A stretch of DNA of 64,000 bases from Rhynchopus sp. YZ270_cl-10. Lineage: Eukaryota; Euglenozoa; Diplonemea; Diplonemida; Diplonemidae. The notes below the pieces were generated by a model, which was not told where the DNA came from, searched no databases, and was given only the letters and a program-made list of their open reading frames with translations. Every line of letters begins with the position of its first letter. The stretch's first letter is position 1. Made by a program: the position numbers and the translations under genes. The stretch spans positions 186,001 through 250,000 of the forward strand of contig OZ037922.1 of the NCBI GenBank assembly GCA_964035575.1, read 5' to 3'. Positions 10,686 through 22,661 of this stretch are shown here, piece by piece.

Positions 10686-12689
10686 CTACCGCAAAGACTT
10701 CCTCATGGTCTGCCCATGCACGTTCCCGATGCTGTTGTCACCTACGAAGGACCCAAGCACATCAACCTGCGCGTCTCCTTTCTCTGCGGAGCGGGTGTGC
10801 CTGTAAAACAAAACAAAATATATTCACATACTAGACATACGTTCAAATCAAAGAGAAAAAAAGTACAACTGGTGTGGCTGACTGAGGGTTTGATTCGCAT
10901 TTTTTTGCGCAAAAAGGAAAATAGATTCATACTTTCAGTTCGCAGAATTGAAAGAAAGAAAAAGGTTATTTCGTTGATTGCCTACGCCTTGTAGTATAAA
11001 AAAACCCCCCCAGGTGTAAAAAAGAGTAGGACTACACATACTTCTCTAATGCTCCTTCAGTTAGCTTCGTTGATTGATTGCGCATCGACACACCGCCATC
11101 GAAGGTGAGGAACCCTGGCGCAGGCTTCTGCACTGTCGGCGACAACACGCTGAACCCAAGGAGGTCTCTGTCCTTCAGCGACTCGATGGCGAGACGCTGG
11201 AAGTGGCTGCTCCCCATCGCCTTCTGCGGCGGTGTAGGGCAGGGGAGCGGCTGCGGCACGCTGCTCACCGCCCCTACGCCCACACTGCTGCCGACCCACA
11301 ACGCCCACTGCATGACCATGCCTATCACCGAGAGCCTGCATTTGGTGACCCCGATGCGTGCGCGGGATGCCTCGTCAGGGTCGATGATGTCCTTTTGGAT
11401 GGATTCAATCATGTCTGCAATGCCGGCATTGGTTTTAATCACCTTTACTCCCCTAGGGTTGACGCAGGTAAGACATTGCAGGGGGTACTCCTCAACCTGC
11501 TCTGTGGTGAGCAGTCCGGCTGCGGCTGCTTCTCGTGTTTCTAGGACTTTGATGTGGAGTCGTGCGATCTGGTGGTGGAGGAGGGTGAAGCCTAGGCGTT
11601 CGTTTGTGTCGTTCACTGCGTGCACATCGAGCGCATCCTCCCACATATCGTGTGTCGTGGTGCGCCATTTGCTTTTGAAGGAGTTGCCGAGCTTGCTCAT
11701 ATGCATGCTCATTTCTTTAGGTGCCCCGCGGTCTTCGATCTCCATTTTGTGGCGTTCGAGTTGCTCCATAATTTGCAGGAGTCCGCCGTGCGCCGCATCG
11801 CGGAAGTATGCTTCTGCCTCACCGCCACGGAAATGCGGCTTTCTCCTCGACGCACCCCGCATCTTCGCAACAGCGCTGCCCACCCTCGAGGGGGCCTGGC
11901 TCTCCACCAGACTCGAGGACGACGTAGTCTTGCGCTGTCTGCACAGCTCGCTGACCTTCCGCAACGACAGCGCCAAGGACGGCTGGGTGCTGTCCATGCT
12001 TGACCGACGCGATTCGACAATGAAGCTCTCTTCATCGCGGATTTCGTTGTTGTGCCCGGTAATGTGGTGCAAGGGGCCGCGCCCCCTGGCACGACCGAAG
12101 AGGGGCATGGGAGTTGAGTCTTGCAGGTTCACGACGCTGTCTTCCTCCATCTGTTTGCGGAGGTCGTCGAGAGTTTGCGGGGCGTCGACTGCTTCGCGGA
12201 GGTTCTTAGAGGAGCTCATGCAGGGCGATGAGGCAACGCGTTTGAGAGATGTTTCGTCGGTATTGATGAGTCCACCAGAGATGATTAAGCGGTTGATCGC
12301 GGCCGCATGCGCGATCCGCTCCACATCCGTGTATTTACACCCCGCATTCGTCCACGTAAAGTCGTCCAACGCCCTCTCCTCCTCAGCCACACTCTGTACA
12401 CTGCTTCGAGGAGATGATACATTGTTTTGCTGGCCCTCTGATGGGTCAGCTTCGGGAGAAACTTCCTGCGCTCTGCTGAGTGAGCTGTGGGGGTGGTGAT
12501 GGGTTGTGAAGGGGGGGAAGAGGGAGGGGGTTGGTGTGTTTGGGGTCTGTACCGTTTGCTGGTCGGGCGGATAGGCTTTTGAACGGAGGTCTTCTTGCGG
12601 GTGGGTGTGCGCTGCTGGCGTGTTGTCGTCGGAAGGTCCTTTCTGGGGAACGACCGGGTCTTCAACTCTTTCGGGAGAAGCTCGAAGAT
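10686..12689 (-). CDS. Unrecognised host gene, last two exons (12689-11042 and 10800-10686); 5' exon not located
   Basis: The large exon is bounded upstream by a clear acceptor (CATTTTTACAG at 12690) and downstream by a donor GTATGTGTAG at 11041. The intron ends with the pyrimidine-rich acceptor TTTTGTTTTACAG at 10801, and the last exon adds KHTRSAEKGDAQVDVLGSF and continues to a stop at 10686. Both junctions keep the frame, giving about 586 residues without the N-terminus. The first 110 residues are disordered and rich in Pro, Ser and Gln. Later come charged, partly helical blocks (for example LLQIMEQLERHKMEIEDRG and EDALDVHAVNDTNERLGFT) and one hydrophobic stretch near SVIGMVMQWALWVGSSVGVGAV. 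The large exon enters in phase 1, so an upstream coding exon carrying the start is expected between 12690 and about 13440. No family is recognised. Confidence 0.65.
10801..11041 (-). other. Intron of the unrecognised gene (241 bp)
   Basis: Begins GTATGTGTAG and ends TTTTGTTTTACAG on the minus strand. Joining AGAA to GCACAC gives an in-frame 38-residue extension of good coding character. Without splicing the frame would end two codons past the donor. Confidence 0.72.
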
Positions 12690-13440
12690 CTGTAAAAATG
12701 TTTGTAGTTTTGGTGTTACGGAGGGGGGGCCTATATTGAGAGGTGAACGATGCTCGTGAAGGAGGTTATGTGGGGTTGTTTAATACCCGTGACCTCGATG
12801 TTTTTGAGCAGCCCGGGAGATTATTGTTTGTCCCCGAAACGTGTACGCTTCGGAAAGTGGGATAGGTGAGCTGTCAGCATCGCAGTGGTGGGACGTTCAA
12901 ACCCAAGGGATGAACCGATATGTTGGCGCTCTTTGTGGAGCAGAATTTCAATTTGTCGGTGGAAAGCTGCCCCCCATTTTGCTGCGTTTCGTGCCTTGCA
13001 TGGCATTTCCGCGTCTGTGCAGTTCGTTTACGGCGAACTCAGGAAACACTGGAAAATCGCCAAACGTGCTTCCATTATTTGGCTTCCCAGTTTGTTTTTT
13101 GGCCACAAAGTGCACGAGTTTGTGTTCGCGAAACTGTCTTTGTCGGACCGGAAACTCCGCATTGGGAAGAGGAAGAGGGAAGAGATGCAGTTGTCAAGGG
13201 AGAAAATGTTTCGGGAACACCAAGTTTCGACAATCACGGAAGAAGACAATATTGATGTCGCAGAAAATGGATTTGGGAGAATGGAAGGGGAGGTTACGTC
13301 GACAGTGGACAAAGTACTTAGAACATAAGTACATCCACATTGTCCAAGACGTAGAGCGACGGAAGATTAGCTCCGACCAGGTTCTGGTGAACGCTGCGCA
13401 CAATAAGTTGTTCAAACATCTACTCACTTCAAGCCAACCG
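12690..13440. other. Gap with a probable unlocated first exon; competing plus-strand open frames
   Basis: The gene to the left needs a 5' exon here that ends one base into a codon, but no donor of the local GTATGTG type was found. A GGTATTAAAC site near 12787 follows an attractive phrase (GLLKNIEVT), yet its frame is closed just upstream. The plus strand carries two overlapping open frames (12885-13328, and 13266 onward) with fair coding character that change frame near 13300. I cannot decide between an antisense gene, a decayed gene and chance. Confidence 0.35.
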
Positions 13441-16400
13441 CTACTGGAAAAGTACCCAAATCTGGTAATCAACTTCCGCGCCTCTGACCACGGGAAAGAT
13501 GTGTGTGACGCTGAGGGAGGGGTGCTGACCGCCGCCACCACCGCAAATCTGATTACGAAGAAGATCGGCGAGGCGGAGATTCCGCATGCCACTGCACGCT
13601 CTTCTCGAGGTGTCAAGCCCAGTTCTGCACGCCTCCGAGCCAGGCAAAGAAGGGGGTCCGACATCAAGGACTGCGAGGGTCGCAGTGCCCTAACCGAGGG
13701 GGGACGAGCAAAAAACAAAAACAATCCCCCTACCCTCCCCTCTCACATACCTGCGTGGTCCCCTGAATCCCTTTCAGCTCAAACTCTTTCAGGTCTGTCA
13801 CCGACACCGCACTTCTATGAAGGTCTCCTTTGCACTTCTCACGCACTGCTGCAGAGCAGACGATTTGGCCGCCTGTTGCGACGGAGGAGATTCGCGCGCT
13901 TTTGTTGACCATGGGACCCCAGTAGTCCATTCGACCTGAGACGGGGTCGGGGAGGCACGTAGGACAGCCGGTGTGGACACCCATACGCATCCGCAGGCCA
14001 CGCCAGAGGTGGCGATCCGGGCCTACCCCTTCGCTTTTGAGAGAGGCCTTGTGGACTGCGGTGAGTGGGTCCAGCTGGAGGAGGCCTTGCTGCCAGGGTG
14101 CAGTGACAAGCTGCTTCTGCGCATCCAAACAGAAGTGCACCGCATCGATCTCCCGATGGAACGACACCATGAACGCATCCCCCTCTGTCTTCACCTCATA
14201 CCCCGCATGCCGCTCGATGGTCTCCCTCATGATCTTGTTGTGCAGCTGGATCGCGTTCAGCATCAACTTCGCGTCCTTCTCCCACAACAGCGTCGACGAC
14301 TGAATATCCGTAAAAACCAGTGTAACCGTACCCACCGGAGGCCCCGCGTTGATCGTAGATTCGGTACTATCTTCGTGGGTCTGCTCATTGTACAATTGAC
14401 CAACCTTTTTCATAATTTCAGACGCAGTTGAAATGTTAGCTCGGGTAATATACATTGACGTATCCCATCTGCTGCAACGGTTGTTACGCGACTTTCCTCC
14501 ATCCCTTTCGACGGGACTATGTTTTCGTCCATCCAACTGCCGTGAGGTGATCCGAAACAGCTCAATCGTATCCCTCAGATTTGCGACAGAGATCGCTCCA
14601 AGAGGCACGCAGGCAACTCCGATCCGCCCTCCTACCGACCCAACCTGCCCCCCTGATGCTACTCTATCCAACAATCGCTTTGAGCATTTCACACTCTGCC
14701 ATACATCGGAGGTAAGCAAAATTTCACCACGCTCTGACAGCATCCCTACAGACACTCCTTTATTAATTAGTGGCCCCCAATAGTCTAGCTTTCCTGTATT
14801 AGGGTGGGTAAGACAAAGGGGACGGCCAGAGTGAATTGCAATGCAAGGGTGCAGACCGCGCCAGAGCCTCGCCCCGTTAATAATCTGTTCTTTACAACCC
14901 TCCAATTCGAGAATGGAGCTGGGCCACAGCGCTTCGAGCAGCTCTTCTTGAAGGTCTAAAGCAAAGAGCACTGCGGCTTCTTCGTCGTGAAATGCGGTGA
15001 CGTAACATCCATTTCGTGCCGACGCTATATACCCCATATACCGTGAACTAATCTCTGCGACATGCTCTAAGAGGATTTGCGAAGCGGAAAGCATGCCATC
15101 AGAATCTGCATCCCAAAATTCTCTGCTTTTTGCGACCTCAATAAACACAAACGCAACCCTTCCTGCAGGGGGGATGTGCCTGCTCATTGTCTGCTTGGTG
15201 CTGACTACTACGTCATGCGCAGCATCAATTTCATTTTGCAGCTCCGCGTCTGGTGCATTAGTTAAAACACTACTCTGCTGCAAAATCATCAGCGAAGCCT
15301 CCAGAAGAACAATCGAAGTATACCGTGACCCTTCCCATGCTGAAGGCGGCGGGTTTTGCGGAAAATGAAATTTCCTCCGTGCAAGCTTCGCAGGGTACAC
15401 CTCGACCAGCTCGGAGAGTGACGACATGCCCTCAATCTTCACCGCAGGCAATGAGGTACATGATATCCCCGACAACGACGTTTTCGCAAACGCTGCTTCA
15501 GTGCATATGATCTGCCCTCCGTGGCCATGCTTCAAAATCTTTGCCGCCAACATCACCGACGGACCCCAATAATCTAATTTGCCAGATTTATTAGGGAGGC
15601 ATACGCTTGCCCCGGAATTTAGCGACATTCGAACTCTTAGCCCATTGAAATAGGTGAATCCACTGCTGTCCGCTTGGCTCGCACATTGTGCGATTTTCTC
15701 AACCTCTTTTGAAAAATCGGTGTCAAATAGGGTAGTTTGGGTGTTTATACAGAATTGTAGTGCTGAAGATTCGTCGTGAAATGCAAAGAGATGGCCGGTT
15801 GGGTTGCTTTGTACTGCGACAGCCTGTTGTTCGGCGGCACAGCGGTGGATGACAGCGTTCGCTGTGTCCAGCGCGTCCAACGCTGCAAAGTGGTTTTGCA
15901 GCTGAATTCCCTCAAAATGCGGCACATCAGTGAACACAAAGGTCACCTTCCCCATTGGGTGCGGCTTCGCCTCTACCTCTACCTTCTCCCTTTTGATGTA
16001 CCGTGCAATCCCCTCCACCACCTCCTTCGCCGTCACTTCCCCGACTTCCTCTACCAAGCTAAAATCCCGCTTGGGCAGTCCAGAACCTCTCGCTGTAAGC
16101 TGGCTTGGCAAAATTTGGAAAAATCTGAGATCCAGAGGGTCCTTCCCTTGAATTGGGGAAACCGAAGTAAGTCCAGGATGGAGAACTTCAGGGGAATCCC
16201 CCAAGACACCTATAACATCCTTTGTCACAACAGTTTCACCAAAATGGGTGAACTTTGCAAGACGGTCGAGCCTCGCAAAGACCTCCCCTGAATACCTAAA
16301 ATGCGATCCCGTCTCCGTCTCCACCAAAGGACGTCCATGGACTATACTGATTTTCACGGGAAGCCCCTTCCATAACACACTGTCGCCTCCCTGAGTAAAT

Positions 16401-17566
16401 TTTGCTCTCAGGTCTGGGTCCATTAGGAGCGCTTCAGGATAGGTTAGTTCCATGGCGTCACGGTGCAGACTGTTTGCAAAAGAGACTGCGTCGGATGGAG
16501 AGTGGAATAAGAGGGTAAAGTGGGTTGTGTCAGCAGGAAGTTCGCAGGCGTCGTATCGTGTGTACCCTTCTCGCACCACTTCTAAGAGGCTTGACACAAT
16601 CGATAATGTTTCCTTAGGAGAAAAATGAAGCACATTGCAAAACGCTGTGCTCTGAAAGCAAACCCGCACCGCAGCGCAGACCCCAACAAAGCTGTTGTCC
16701 ACGAGGCACTCTGCAGGGATCGTTCTCCTTTTGGTTCTGCGAACCAAATCCAAATTCGCTTCAAACACTGCCTCCGGTCCTTTCGACACCTTCTCTACCT
16801 CTACCATTTCAACTTCGCCTTCCGTTTGTGTCGAGATTTCTGTTGTTTGAACTTCAGGAATTTCATTTGATGGAGAAGGTAACGGCGATGGAGACCCAGA
16901 AAGAGCAGGCAGTTCTCTCCTCGCAGACAAATGCATGGCAATCTGTGTCATCTCCCGCACCCTCTGTTTCAAGGACCCAACCTCCTTCAGAAGCGCGTCA
17001 CGCTCCGCGATTAATTCATCAAATTGATATACTACTCCAGCCGATTCGGTTTTTTCTAAGGACATTCGTGGTTCGATCATGAGAACCTCCTCCGGAGGCG
17101 ACAGCTCTGGGGGGGTGGGGAAGACGACAGGCGGAGATCGGGAAGCAGAAGCAGAAGTAGAAACAGACGGGGTATCATAGCTGGTCAGAATGGACTGAAC
17201 GTTGCTTTGGATGGAGCTGAGCCTGCCACGGATGTCATGCGCATTTTCATTTGAGGAGATATCACTAAGGGAGTCACTGCGTGGTGCTCCACGTTGTGCG
17301 CCTGCAAGACTGAACCGTCTCTCCCGCGGATTGCCCCCCGCAGAAGCTGGAGGAGGTGACGGAAGCTGTACCACTGACCGTCGTGCGCGCCGCCGATCCG
17401 ACGTTGTTGTGGTAGTTGTCATGACAGGTTGCAACGGTGGTCCAGAACTGCCCCCCGCTATCGACACCGCCCGCCCCCTTCGAAACTCCTGCTGTGAAAT
17501 CTCCTGAAGGCTCCCCAAAGGCTGTACTGATGATAGGGATTTGGAGCGTGCTCCATTTCGTGTCAT
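13441..17566 (-). CDS. Four-domain class III nucleotidyl cyclase homologue, two exons (17566-13751 and 13689-13441)
   Basis: Exon 1 codes 1,272 residues from MTRNGARSKSLSS. After a disordered N-terminus and a short coiled coil (about 160-215) come four cyclase homology domains, roughly 295-480, 545-750, 815-1010 and 1100-1272. Each carries a LW(R/K)GL-type segment, with DYWGP in domains 2 to 4. Only domain 4 has both metal-binding Asp motifs (TLVFTDIQSSTLLW and TEGDAFMVSF) plus MVNKSARIS with the transition-state Asn and Arg. Domain 2 keeps the first Asp only, domain 3 has Glu there and domain 1 has neither. FTDIQSSTLLW resembles kinetoplastid and euglenid cyclases. No membrane segment is seen. 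Exon 2 adds 82 residues after CAG/GTATGTG. The preferred acceptor GGTTAG keeps the frame; a second acceptor, CTCGCAG, lies 19 bases on and would give a different tail. Confidence 0.82.
13690..13750 (-). other. Intron of the cyclase gene (61 bp)
   Basis: Starts GTATGTGAGA after CAG and ends CTCGGTTAG. It is T-rich in its middle third. The donor matches the PDZ gene donor over nine bases. The acceptor is less certain because CTCGCAG lies 19 bases downstream. Confidence 0.65.
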
Positions 17567-17861
17567 TTTTCTGCTAAAATTCGAACTCTTCAGACCTCAA
17601 TAGAGAACAACAATAAGACGTAGAGACTCTGTGGCAAAGCGTTTTAGGTTAGAAAGCATCTCATGATGGGAATTTTGTTTGAAGAGGTGACGTCCTCCGA
17701 GAAGAAGAGATAAAGGGGGGAAAATATGGGGGTAGAGTTGTCAGGAAAAAAAGCAGAGGGGGTGAGTATTTTGTGGGTATGTGTGTTTTTGTGATCTTAT
17801 TTTTTTGTCTGGAAGGGTGAGTGTGTTTGTTGGGAGAGCGGGGGGAAGGAGGAGGACGAAG
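17567..17861. other. Upstream region of the cyclase gene, end of the compact host segment
   Basis: About 300 bases between the cyclase start and the first dispersed repeat. GA- and GT-rich, with no open frame of note. It probably contains the cyclase promoter. Confidence 0.5.
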
Positions 17862-18205
17862 CGATCCTATGACGTCAAAGCCTCATCAGCATTCAAGCAG
17901 TATATAATAAACCTCACCGCGTCCAATGGAAGGAAGGAACACCATCGGCCAACCTAACCTCCCCGCGCATAACAGAGTTGAGGCCATACTACAGATGGGG
18001 ATGCCACAAACAGCAAAAGTAGAGGGTTGGGGGAGAGGGGGAGAGGGGGAGAGGGGGGAGCACATTGTTTACCAACCCAACAAACACCACCTGATTTTTA
18101 CCCCGCGTATAAGTGCGTATAGGCGCGTGCAGGCCTCGTGCAGGCACGTAGACGGTCCTATTCGCGCCTGTACGCGGGGTAAAGATCAGGTGGAAACAAC
18201 AATAA
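17862..18205 (+). repeat. Dispersed repeat family A, copy 1 (344 bp)
   Basis: Nearly identical to 31,081-31,416. It contains a TATA-like block (AGTATATAATAAACC) followed by an ATG, a GGGGGAGA purine run, and an imperfect hairpin whose arms are CACCTGATTTTTACCCCGCG and CGCGGGGTAAAGATCAGGTG. The high identity of the two copies, about 13 kb apart, suggests recent mobility or duplication. The 90-residue open frame after the ATG has no recognisable domain. Confidence 0.85.
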
Positions 18206-18210
18206 GGGCA

Positions 18211-19222
18211 GACCTGACGCTAAACAGTTACGAAAATCGCACTTTTTGGGCTTGGAATTCGGGTTTTTTTACGGGTTTTTTTACACGGGAAAAAGGTACA
18301 TTTTTCGACCCTGGTCCATGTCTGGTGGTGAAAATCATATTTTTTTTTGCCCACATGATACGTTTCGAACACACTTATCGCTAAATATGCCGTTTTCCCC
18401 GAAAATTTTGAGAACCCCACGTCCAATTTCTTTCGTTTTTGGTGCTCCGGGAGGGGTCGATATTGACAGGTCGTTGACAGGTCGCTGACACAGGGACTCT
18501 ATACACACACCCCCTGATATTGACAGGTCGTTGACCGACTTCCGAAAGCACCAGTTTTGGAAAAAAAAATTTCGCGCTGCGCGCGAAAAAGGTCCTCAGA
18601 AGCTCAATTCCGAAAGCAAATACGGGGAGCGAAGTCTTCCAACTCCTCCGCCATCAGCAGGAACACCTCCGTTTTCTCTTGAACCTGTTACGCTTGTGCT
18701 GAGAAACAAGGCAACAGCGAGTTCAAGAATATTCCCCATCTTTTCGTTGTTAAACTCGGTGCCTGTTCATGAAGAACCATCAGCTTCTCAATAGTGCTGT
18801 GAGAAAGGCGGTGGCGTCTCTTTGCGTAGATTGAGTCAGGAGAGAGAATCCTTGTTCAACAGCAACCAAAGACGGGGAGTGCACTACCGGTGCAGCCTCC
18901 AAAACCCGTGCGAGAGTGTCCCCATTTTCCAAGAAAACTTCGAGAAAACCGCGTTCTGCCACGGTACGCCACATTTCAAAATCGCGCTTAAAATTGCACT
19001 TTTTTCGCAGCCAAACTATGTCATAAGAAGGGTGTAATGCAAGCTTGCGCCGCAGGCGCACGGTACGCTACTTTTTTCTTTGGCCATATCCTTCTTTCTC
19101 ACTCCTTATTGGGTTCGACGTGTTCCGTCCGTCAAATGGTGGGGTCACAACATGCAGCAAAGTTTGCAACTACGCAAACTGCCCCCACGTTCACTTTGTA
19201 CTTTTCCTTCAGAAGACAAGTA
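18211..19222 (+). repeat. Dispersed repeat family B, copy 1
   Basis: Begins CCTGACGCTAAACAG and shares long blocks with 22,662-23,335 and 26,801-27,645: the GAATTC-GGTTTTTTTACG block, GCGCTGCGCGCGAAAAAGG, GAAGTCTTCCAACTCCTCCG, CTCAATAGTGCTGTG and GCTTGCGCCGCAGGCGCACGG. The palindromic GCGCGCGA and GCGCCGCAGGCGC motifs can form short hairpins. Short open frames inside are broken differently in each copy, so no gene is called. Confidence 0.75.
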
Positions 19223-19274
19223 CCATCGGGAACATACGGAACTGAATTTTTTTTTGCGAAGCAAAAAAAAATAA

Positions 19275-19611
19275 TATAAAATGGCGCCGCAGGCGAAAAA
19301 AATTAGGGTACGGTGTAAAAATATAGCTATTTACACCACAGAGCAGTCACTCAACGAACCCTTTTTGCGGAGCAAAAAATGAAAACTGGCGCCGCAGGCA
19401 AAAAAAAAAAAATTGAGGGTACAGCCTCCCGGGTCAACCCTACAGAATTTTCCCGAAAAAAAAGACTCCTCAAAATTTCCCGGAAAAAAAAGGATTTTCC
19501 CACGTAAAATTTCCCGTAAAAAAAACGACTTCCCCACGTAAAATTTCCCGTAAAAAAAACGACCTCTCAAGGATTTTGGAATTCCACTACGCGGTTTAGC
19601 AACATCCCTGA
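19275..19611. repeat. A/C-rich simple and short tandem repeats
   Basis: Contains repeated AAATTTCCCGTAAAAAAAACGAC-like units of about 35 bases near 19,490-19,570 and duplicated GGCGCCGCAGGC-type motifs near 19,282 and 19,390. No gene seen. Confidence 0.6.
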
Positions 19612-19615
19612 ATAA

Positions 19616-21278
19616 GGGCTTAGTTATTTTTTTTTTTGGTACGCGTCCGGGACCCCCCTCAAATTTTGAGCGCGCGCGCGCAAAAAAAAATAAAATTTGG
19701 TGTGGCGCCCTAACCGATTCCCCGTGGTTCTACCGTGTTTCTACCAGTTGTCGCTCCGTAAAGGGGGGTTCCAGATGTTGGAATTTTTTCTTTTTTTTTT
19801 CGCTGGTGAGCTTTTAAAGCCGGCATTTGCATTTCCGGAATCCGTCCGGCCAGTGGTGGGGTCAATTTGCCGAAATGGACAAGTTCTCGTTTTTGGTCAA
19901 TTTTCGCAGTTTTCAGTATACACAGTATACACAGTATACACAGTATACACAGTATACACAGTATACACAGTATACACAGTATACACAGTATACACAGTAT
20001 ACACAGTATACACAGTATACACAGTATACACAGTATACACAGTATACACAGTATACACAGTATACACAGTATACACAGTATACACAGTATACACAGTATA
20101 CACAGTATACACAGTATACACAGTATACACAGTATACACAGTACAGTACAGCTGGCCAAAAGAAAAAAGGTCGAAAACCACTTTTTTTGTCAGTTTCGTG
20201 ACATCCCAGCCAGTTCCGGCCCCGGTCTGTCAAATCTGTGCCTCTGTATGTCTACAACATAGAGAAGCCCCCTGGTAAAAAAAACAAATTTTTTTTCCAA
20301 AAAAGGGAACCCCCAACCGATTCCCCGTGTTTCTACCGTGTTTCTACCGGTTTACCCCCCCAGTAACCGCTGCCACACCAAAAATACCAAAAAAAAATAA
20401 CTTGTTTTGGCTGCAAAATCAATGTTGTGCCCAAAAAAAAAATTTCGAAAAAAAAATATTCGGGGAAAAAAAATTGCTGAAATTTTCCAACTTTTTTTTT
20501 TATACTTTTCTATGCACACCACACCGGCATATTTTTTTTTTTTTTTTTTTTTTTATTTTTGGCAGGCCTTTTGCTAACCATCATGCCATCGTGCCACGTT
20601 TTTGGGCGTTTTTTATTTTTTTTTCCATCATGCCACGGGGGGTGGGGCAGGGCTTTCGCTCTCCATCACCTGGGGATTTCCCCCCAGATGGCATGATGGC
20701 ATGATGGCATGATGGCACCTTAAAATTTTTCTGCTCGCTGCGCTCGCGGAGGTATACCTCAAAAAAAAATTCCCGCTCGCTTCGCTCGCGCTGTACGCTA
20801 TTTTCTTCCTGCCTACGGTGCCATTTTACAATGTCTAAGGGGATTCCCTTGCATTTTGCAGCCAGAAATGACACTTGACCCAAGCTGCAAAAATTTGACC
20901 ATTCTTATTTCAAAGTGACCCAACCGTTGCAACAGCCCCTGCTTCTGGAAGACGTATTGATTTTGTACGGTTAGTGTACGTAAGGCGCAAGACCAAGCAC
21001 CGGTAAAAAAGGATTAGATTCCGTTTTTGTTATCTTGCAAAGCTGACCCTTCGCCTCTCCACCCTGTGGCTGGCAGGGAGGCGCGCGCGAAGCGCGCGAC
21101 GACCGCTTTTACCAGGTGTGAAAGCTCGGAATGTACTTTTTTTCCAGGAAATTATTTTTTTTTGACCATCATGCCATTCAGGGGGAAAATCCCAAAGTTA
21201 GCAAAAGGCCTGTATTTTTGGATTTCCAAAAATTTGAGCGCGCGCGGACGCGTACCAAAAAAAAAAATAACTAAGCCC
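19616..21278. mobile_element. Terminal-inverted-repeat DNA element with TAA target duplication (PIF/Harbinger-like, non-coding)
   Basis: The ends are inverted copies of GGGCTTAGTTATTTTTT, continuing through GGTACGCGTCC; both sides are flanked by TAA (19,613-19,615 and 21,279-21,281). A 3-bp TWA-type duplication with GGG-starting ends is the habit of PIF/Harbinger elements. No transposase is seen in the 1,663 bp, so it is non-autonomous. The interior holds a 9-bp minisatellite, long A and T runs and hairpins of the GCTCGCTTCGCTCGCG type near 20,740-20,790. Confidence 0.75.
19914..20142. repeat. 9-bp minisatellite, about 25 perfect units
   Basis: Uninterrupted units of AGTATACAC. Because the unit is a multiple of three and lacks stops, all frames read through as tripeptide repeats such as Val-Tyr-Thr. 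It lies inside the TAA-flanked element and is not treated as coding. Perfect identity of the units points to recent expansion. Confidence 0.95.
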
Positions 21279-22370
21279 TAAAGCGTAACTTCATAAAAAA
21301 TGAAATGATATAAACGTTATACGTAAGTGGTGGGTTGTCTTTTTCGGGTATTGCTTTGCTAATGAAGAACACAGAAAGCTATGAAAACAGAAGGCAAAAG
21401 CAAACAGAACATTTAGTGCATTGTTTCGAAGGACCACAGCTATGTGGAACATCCGCGAGTTGAGCTGTATCACCTCACTCTAACCCGTGGAAGCGAAGGG
21501 CACCTGAGTAAAAAGCAAAATGAAAAAAACAGATGAAAAAAAATTGTTTCATATACTAACTATTCTACTGAATAGAAGGTATAATAGGGTGCACTAAATG
21601 TACTCAAACTTTTTTTTTTTACTTTATGTGGATTGTTTGTTTCTGATAGTGACGACGGGCACTGTGACGTGACTCGTTTTTTTTTTTGTGGGATGAAAAA
21701 AATTGCAAAAAAAAAAAAAAAAAAAAAAAAACATTATGTGCAGATCGTAACTGTTACAACATGAAAGGGTACTTTGCAGTTATGACGTATTGCACCATGT
21801 ATGATTCAAAAAATAAAACAGTGGAACAAACGTAGTTGTGAGGGGGTGCAAACCCGCAAATATGCAATTGTGCACTTTGCTTTGCATTTACGGTTCTGTG
21901 TGGGAAAATGTGTGACTCGCAAGGGTGGACACCCACACTTAGTATACTTTTCGATTACTCTGGCACAACCACCCACGAAACAGGAAGTGACCGGACACTA
22001 GCAGCACCGCGTGAAGGCATGCAAAGAAGCACACAGCCCGCCAATGCTTAAGTGTTCAGGTACTTCCTTTGTGTCCCACAGGAATAAAAGTGGTCGTTGC
22101 TGTATCGACTATCACCCAAGCACCCATTTGCGTGGGCCACTGGGTCTATGCTAAGTGTTGGCGGCCTTTGTACGTCTCTCTAGCTCCAGAGCAGATATTA
22201 AAAACTCCTTTCAGGGAGCACTTTACCCAAAGTGTGGATCACGTGGCAAATACTCCGTTGAATAGGCTCTGTGTGCACACCCTGGTGGACAAGGAGTGAG
22301 GAAAGGGAAAAAGTAAAAGTCGGGCTGTACGAGCGATAGCCAGAAAAGGGATTGTCAAAAATAACTATTT
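21279..22370. other. Repeat-compartment spacer without a supported gene
   Basis: About 1.1 kb with A runs (for example 21,706-21,730) and T runs. A 76-codon open frame at 22,069-22,299 follows an acceptor-like TGTCCCACAG and has moderate coding character (VVAVSTITQAPICVGHW), so it could be an orphan exon or a scrap of an element. The evidence is too weak to call a gene. Confidence 0.4.
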
Positions 22371-22517
22371 ATTCACGTGAAATAAGATTCCCTTTATTTC
22401 ACGCTCCCGGACTGGAGTCACAAGTGGGTTAATTTTCACGAGCGTAGCGAGTGAAAATTATGAAACGCGTGTCTCCAGGCCAGGGAGCGTGAAATATGAA
22501 TCTTATTTCACATGAAT
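22371..22517. repeat. Foldback hairpin, about 50-bp arms
   Basis: The left arm (starting ATTCACGTGAAATAAGATTC) and the right arm (ending GAATCTTATTTCACATGAAT) pair over almost 50 bases. They flank a loop containing CGAGCGTAGCGAGTG, itself a short palindrome. Related hairpins occur near 39.2, 39.4 and 39.8 kb. Confidence 0.8.
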
Positions 22518-22661
22518 ACAATATTTTATTCAGCGTTTGCGGAGGTCAAAGTACAATTTCTACAGGGGGGCAGTCAAATAGGGTAGGTGTTATGAAAAAA
22601 TATACGTGTTTTGTCTACGGTGGTGTTTGTGACGGCCCAAAAAGCAAGTTGGAAAAGTCGG

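Noticed and set aside
11078-12499. 473-codon plus-strand frame opposite the unrecognised gene
   Set aside because: It is antisense to an exon with a good acceptor, donor and in-frame last exon; its composition (Ser, Arg, Cys) is typical of a shadow frame.
13194-13689. Alternative last exon of the cyclase in another frame (SLMSDPLLCLARRRAELG)
   Set aside because: It needs the second acceptor CTCGCAG. The first acceptor gives a shorter tail ending at 13,441 that reads better, though this is not decisive.
12841-13908. 355-codon plus-strand frame
   Set aside because: Its right part is antisense to cyclase exons. The left part has some protein-like stretches, but the neighbouring frame is equally good and the two do not join by splicing.
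19697-20278. Long open frames of Val-Tyr-Thr or Cys-Ile-Leu repeats
   Set aside because: They are readings of a 9-bp minisatellite that has no stop in any frame; flanks have no coding character.
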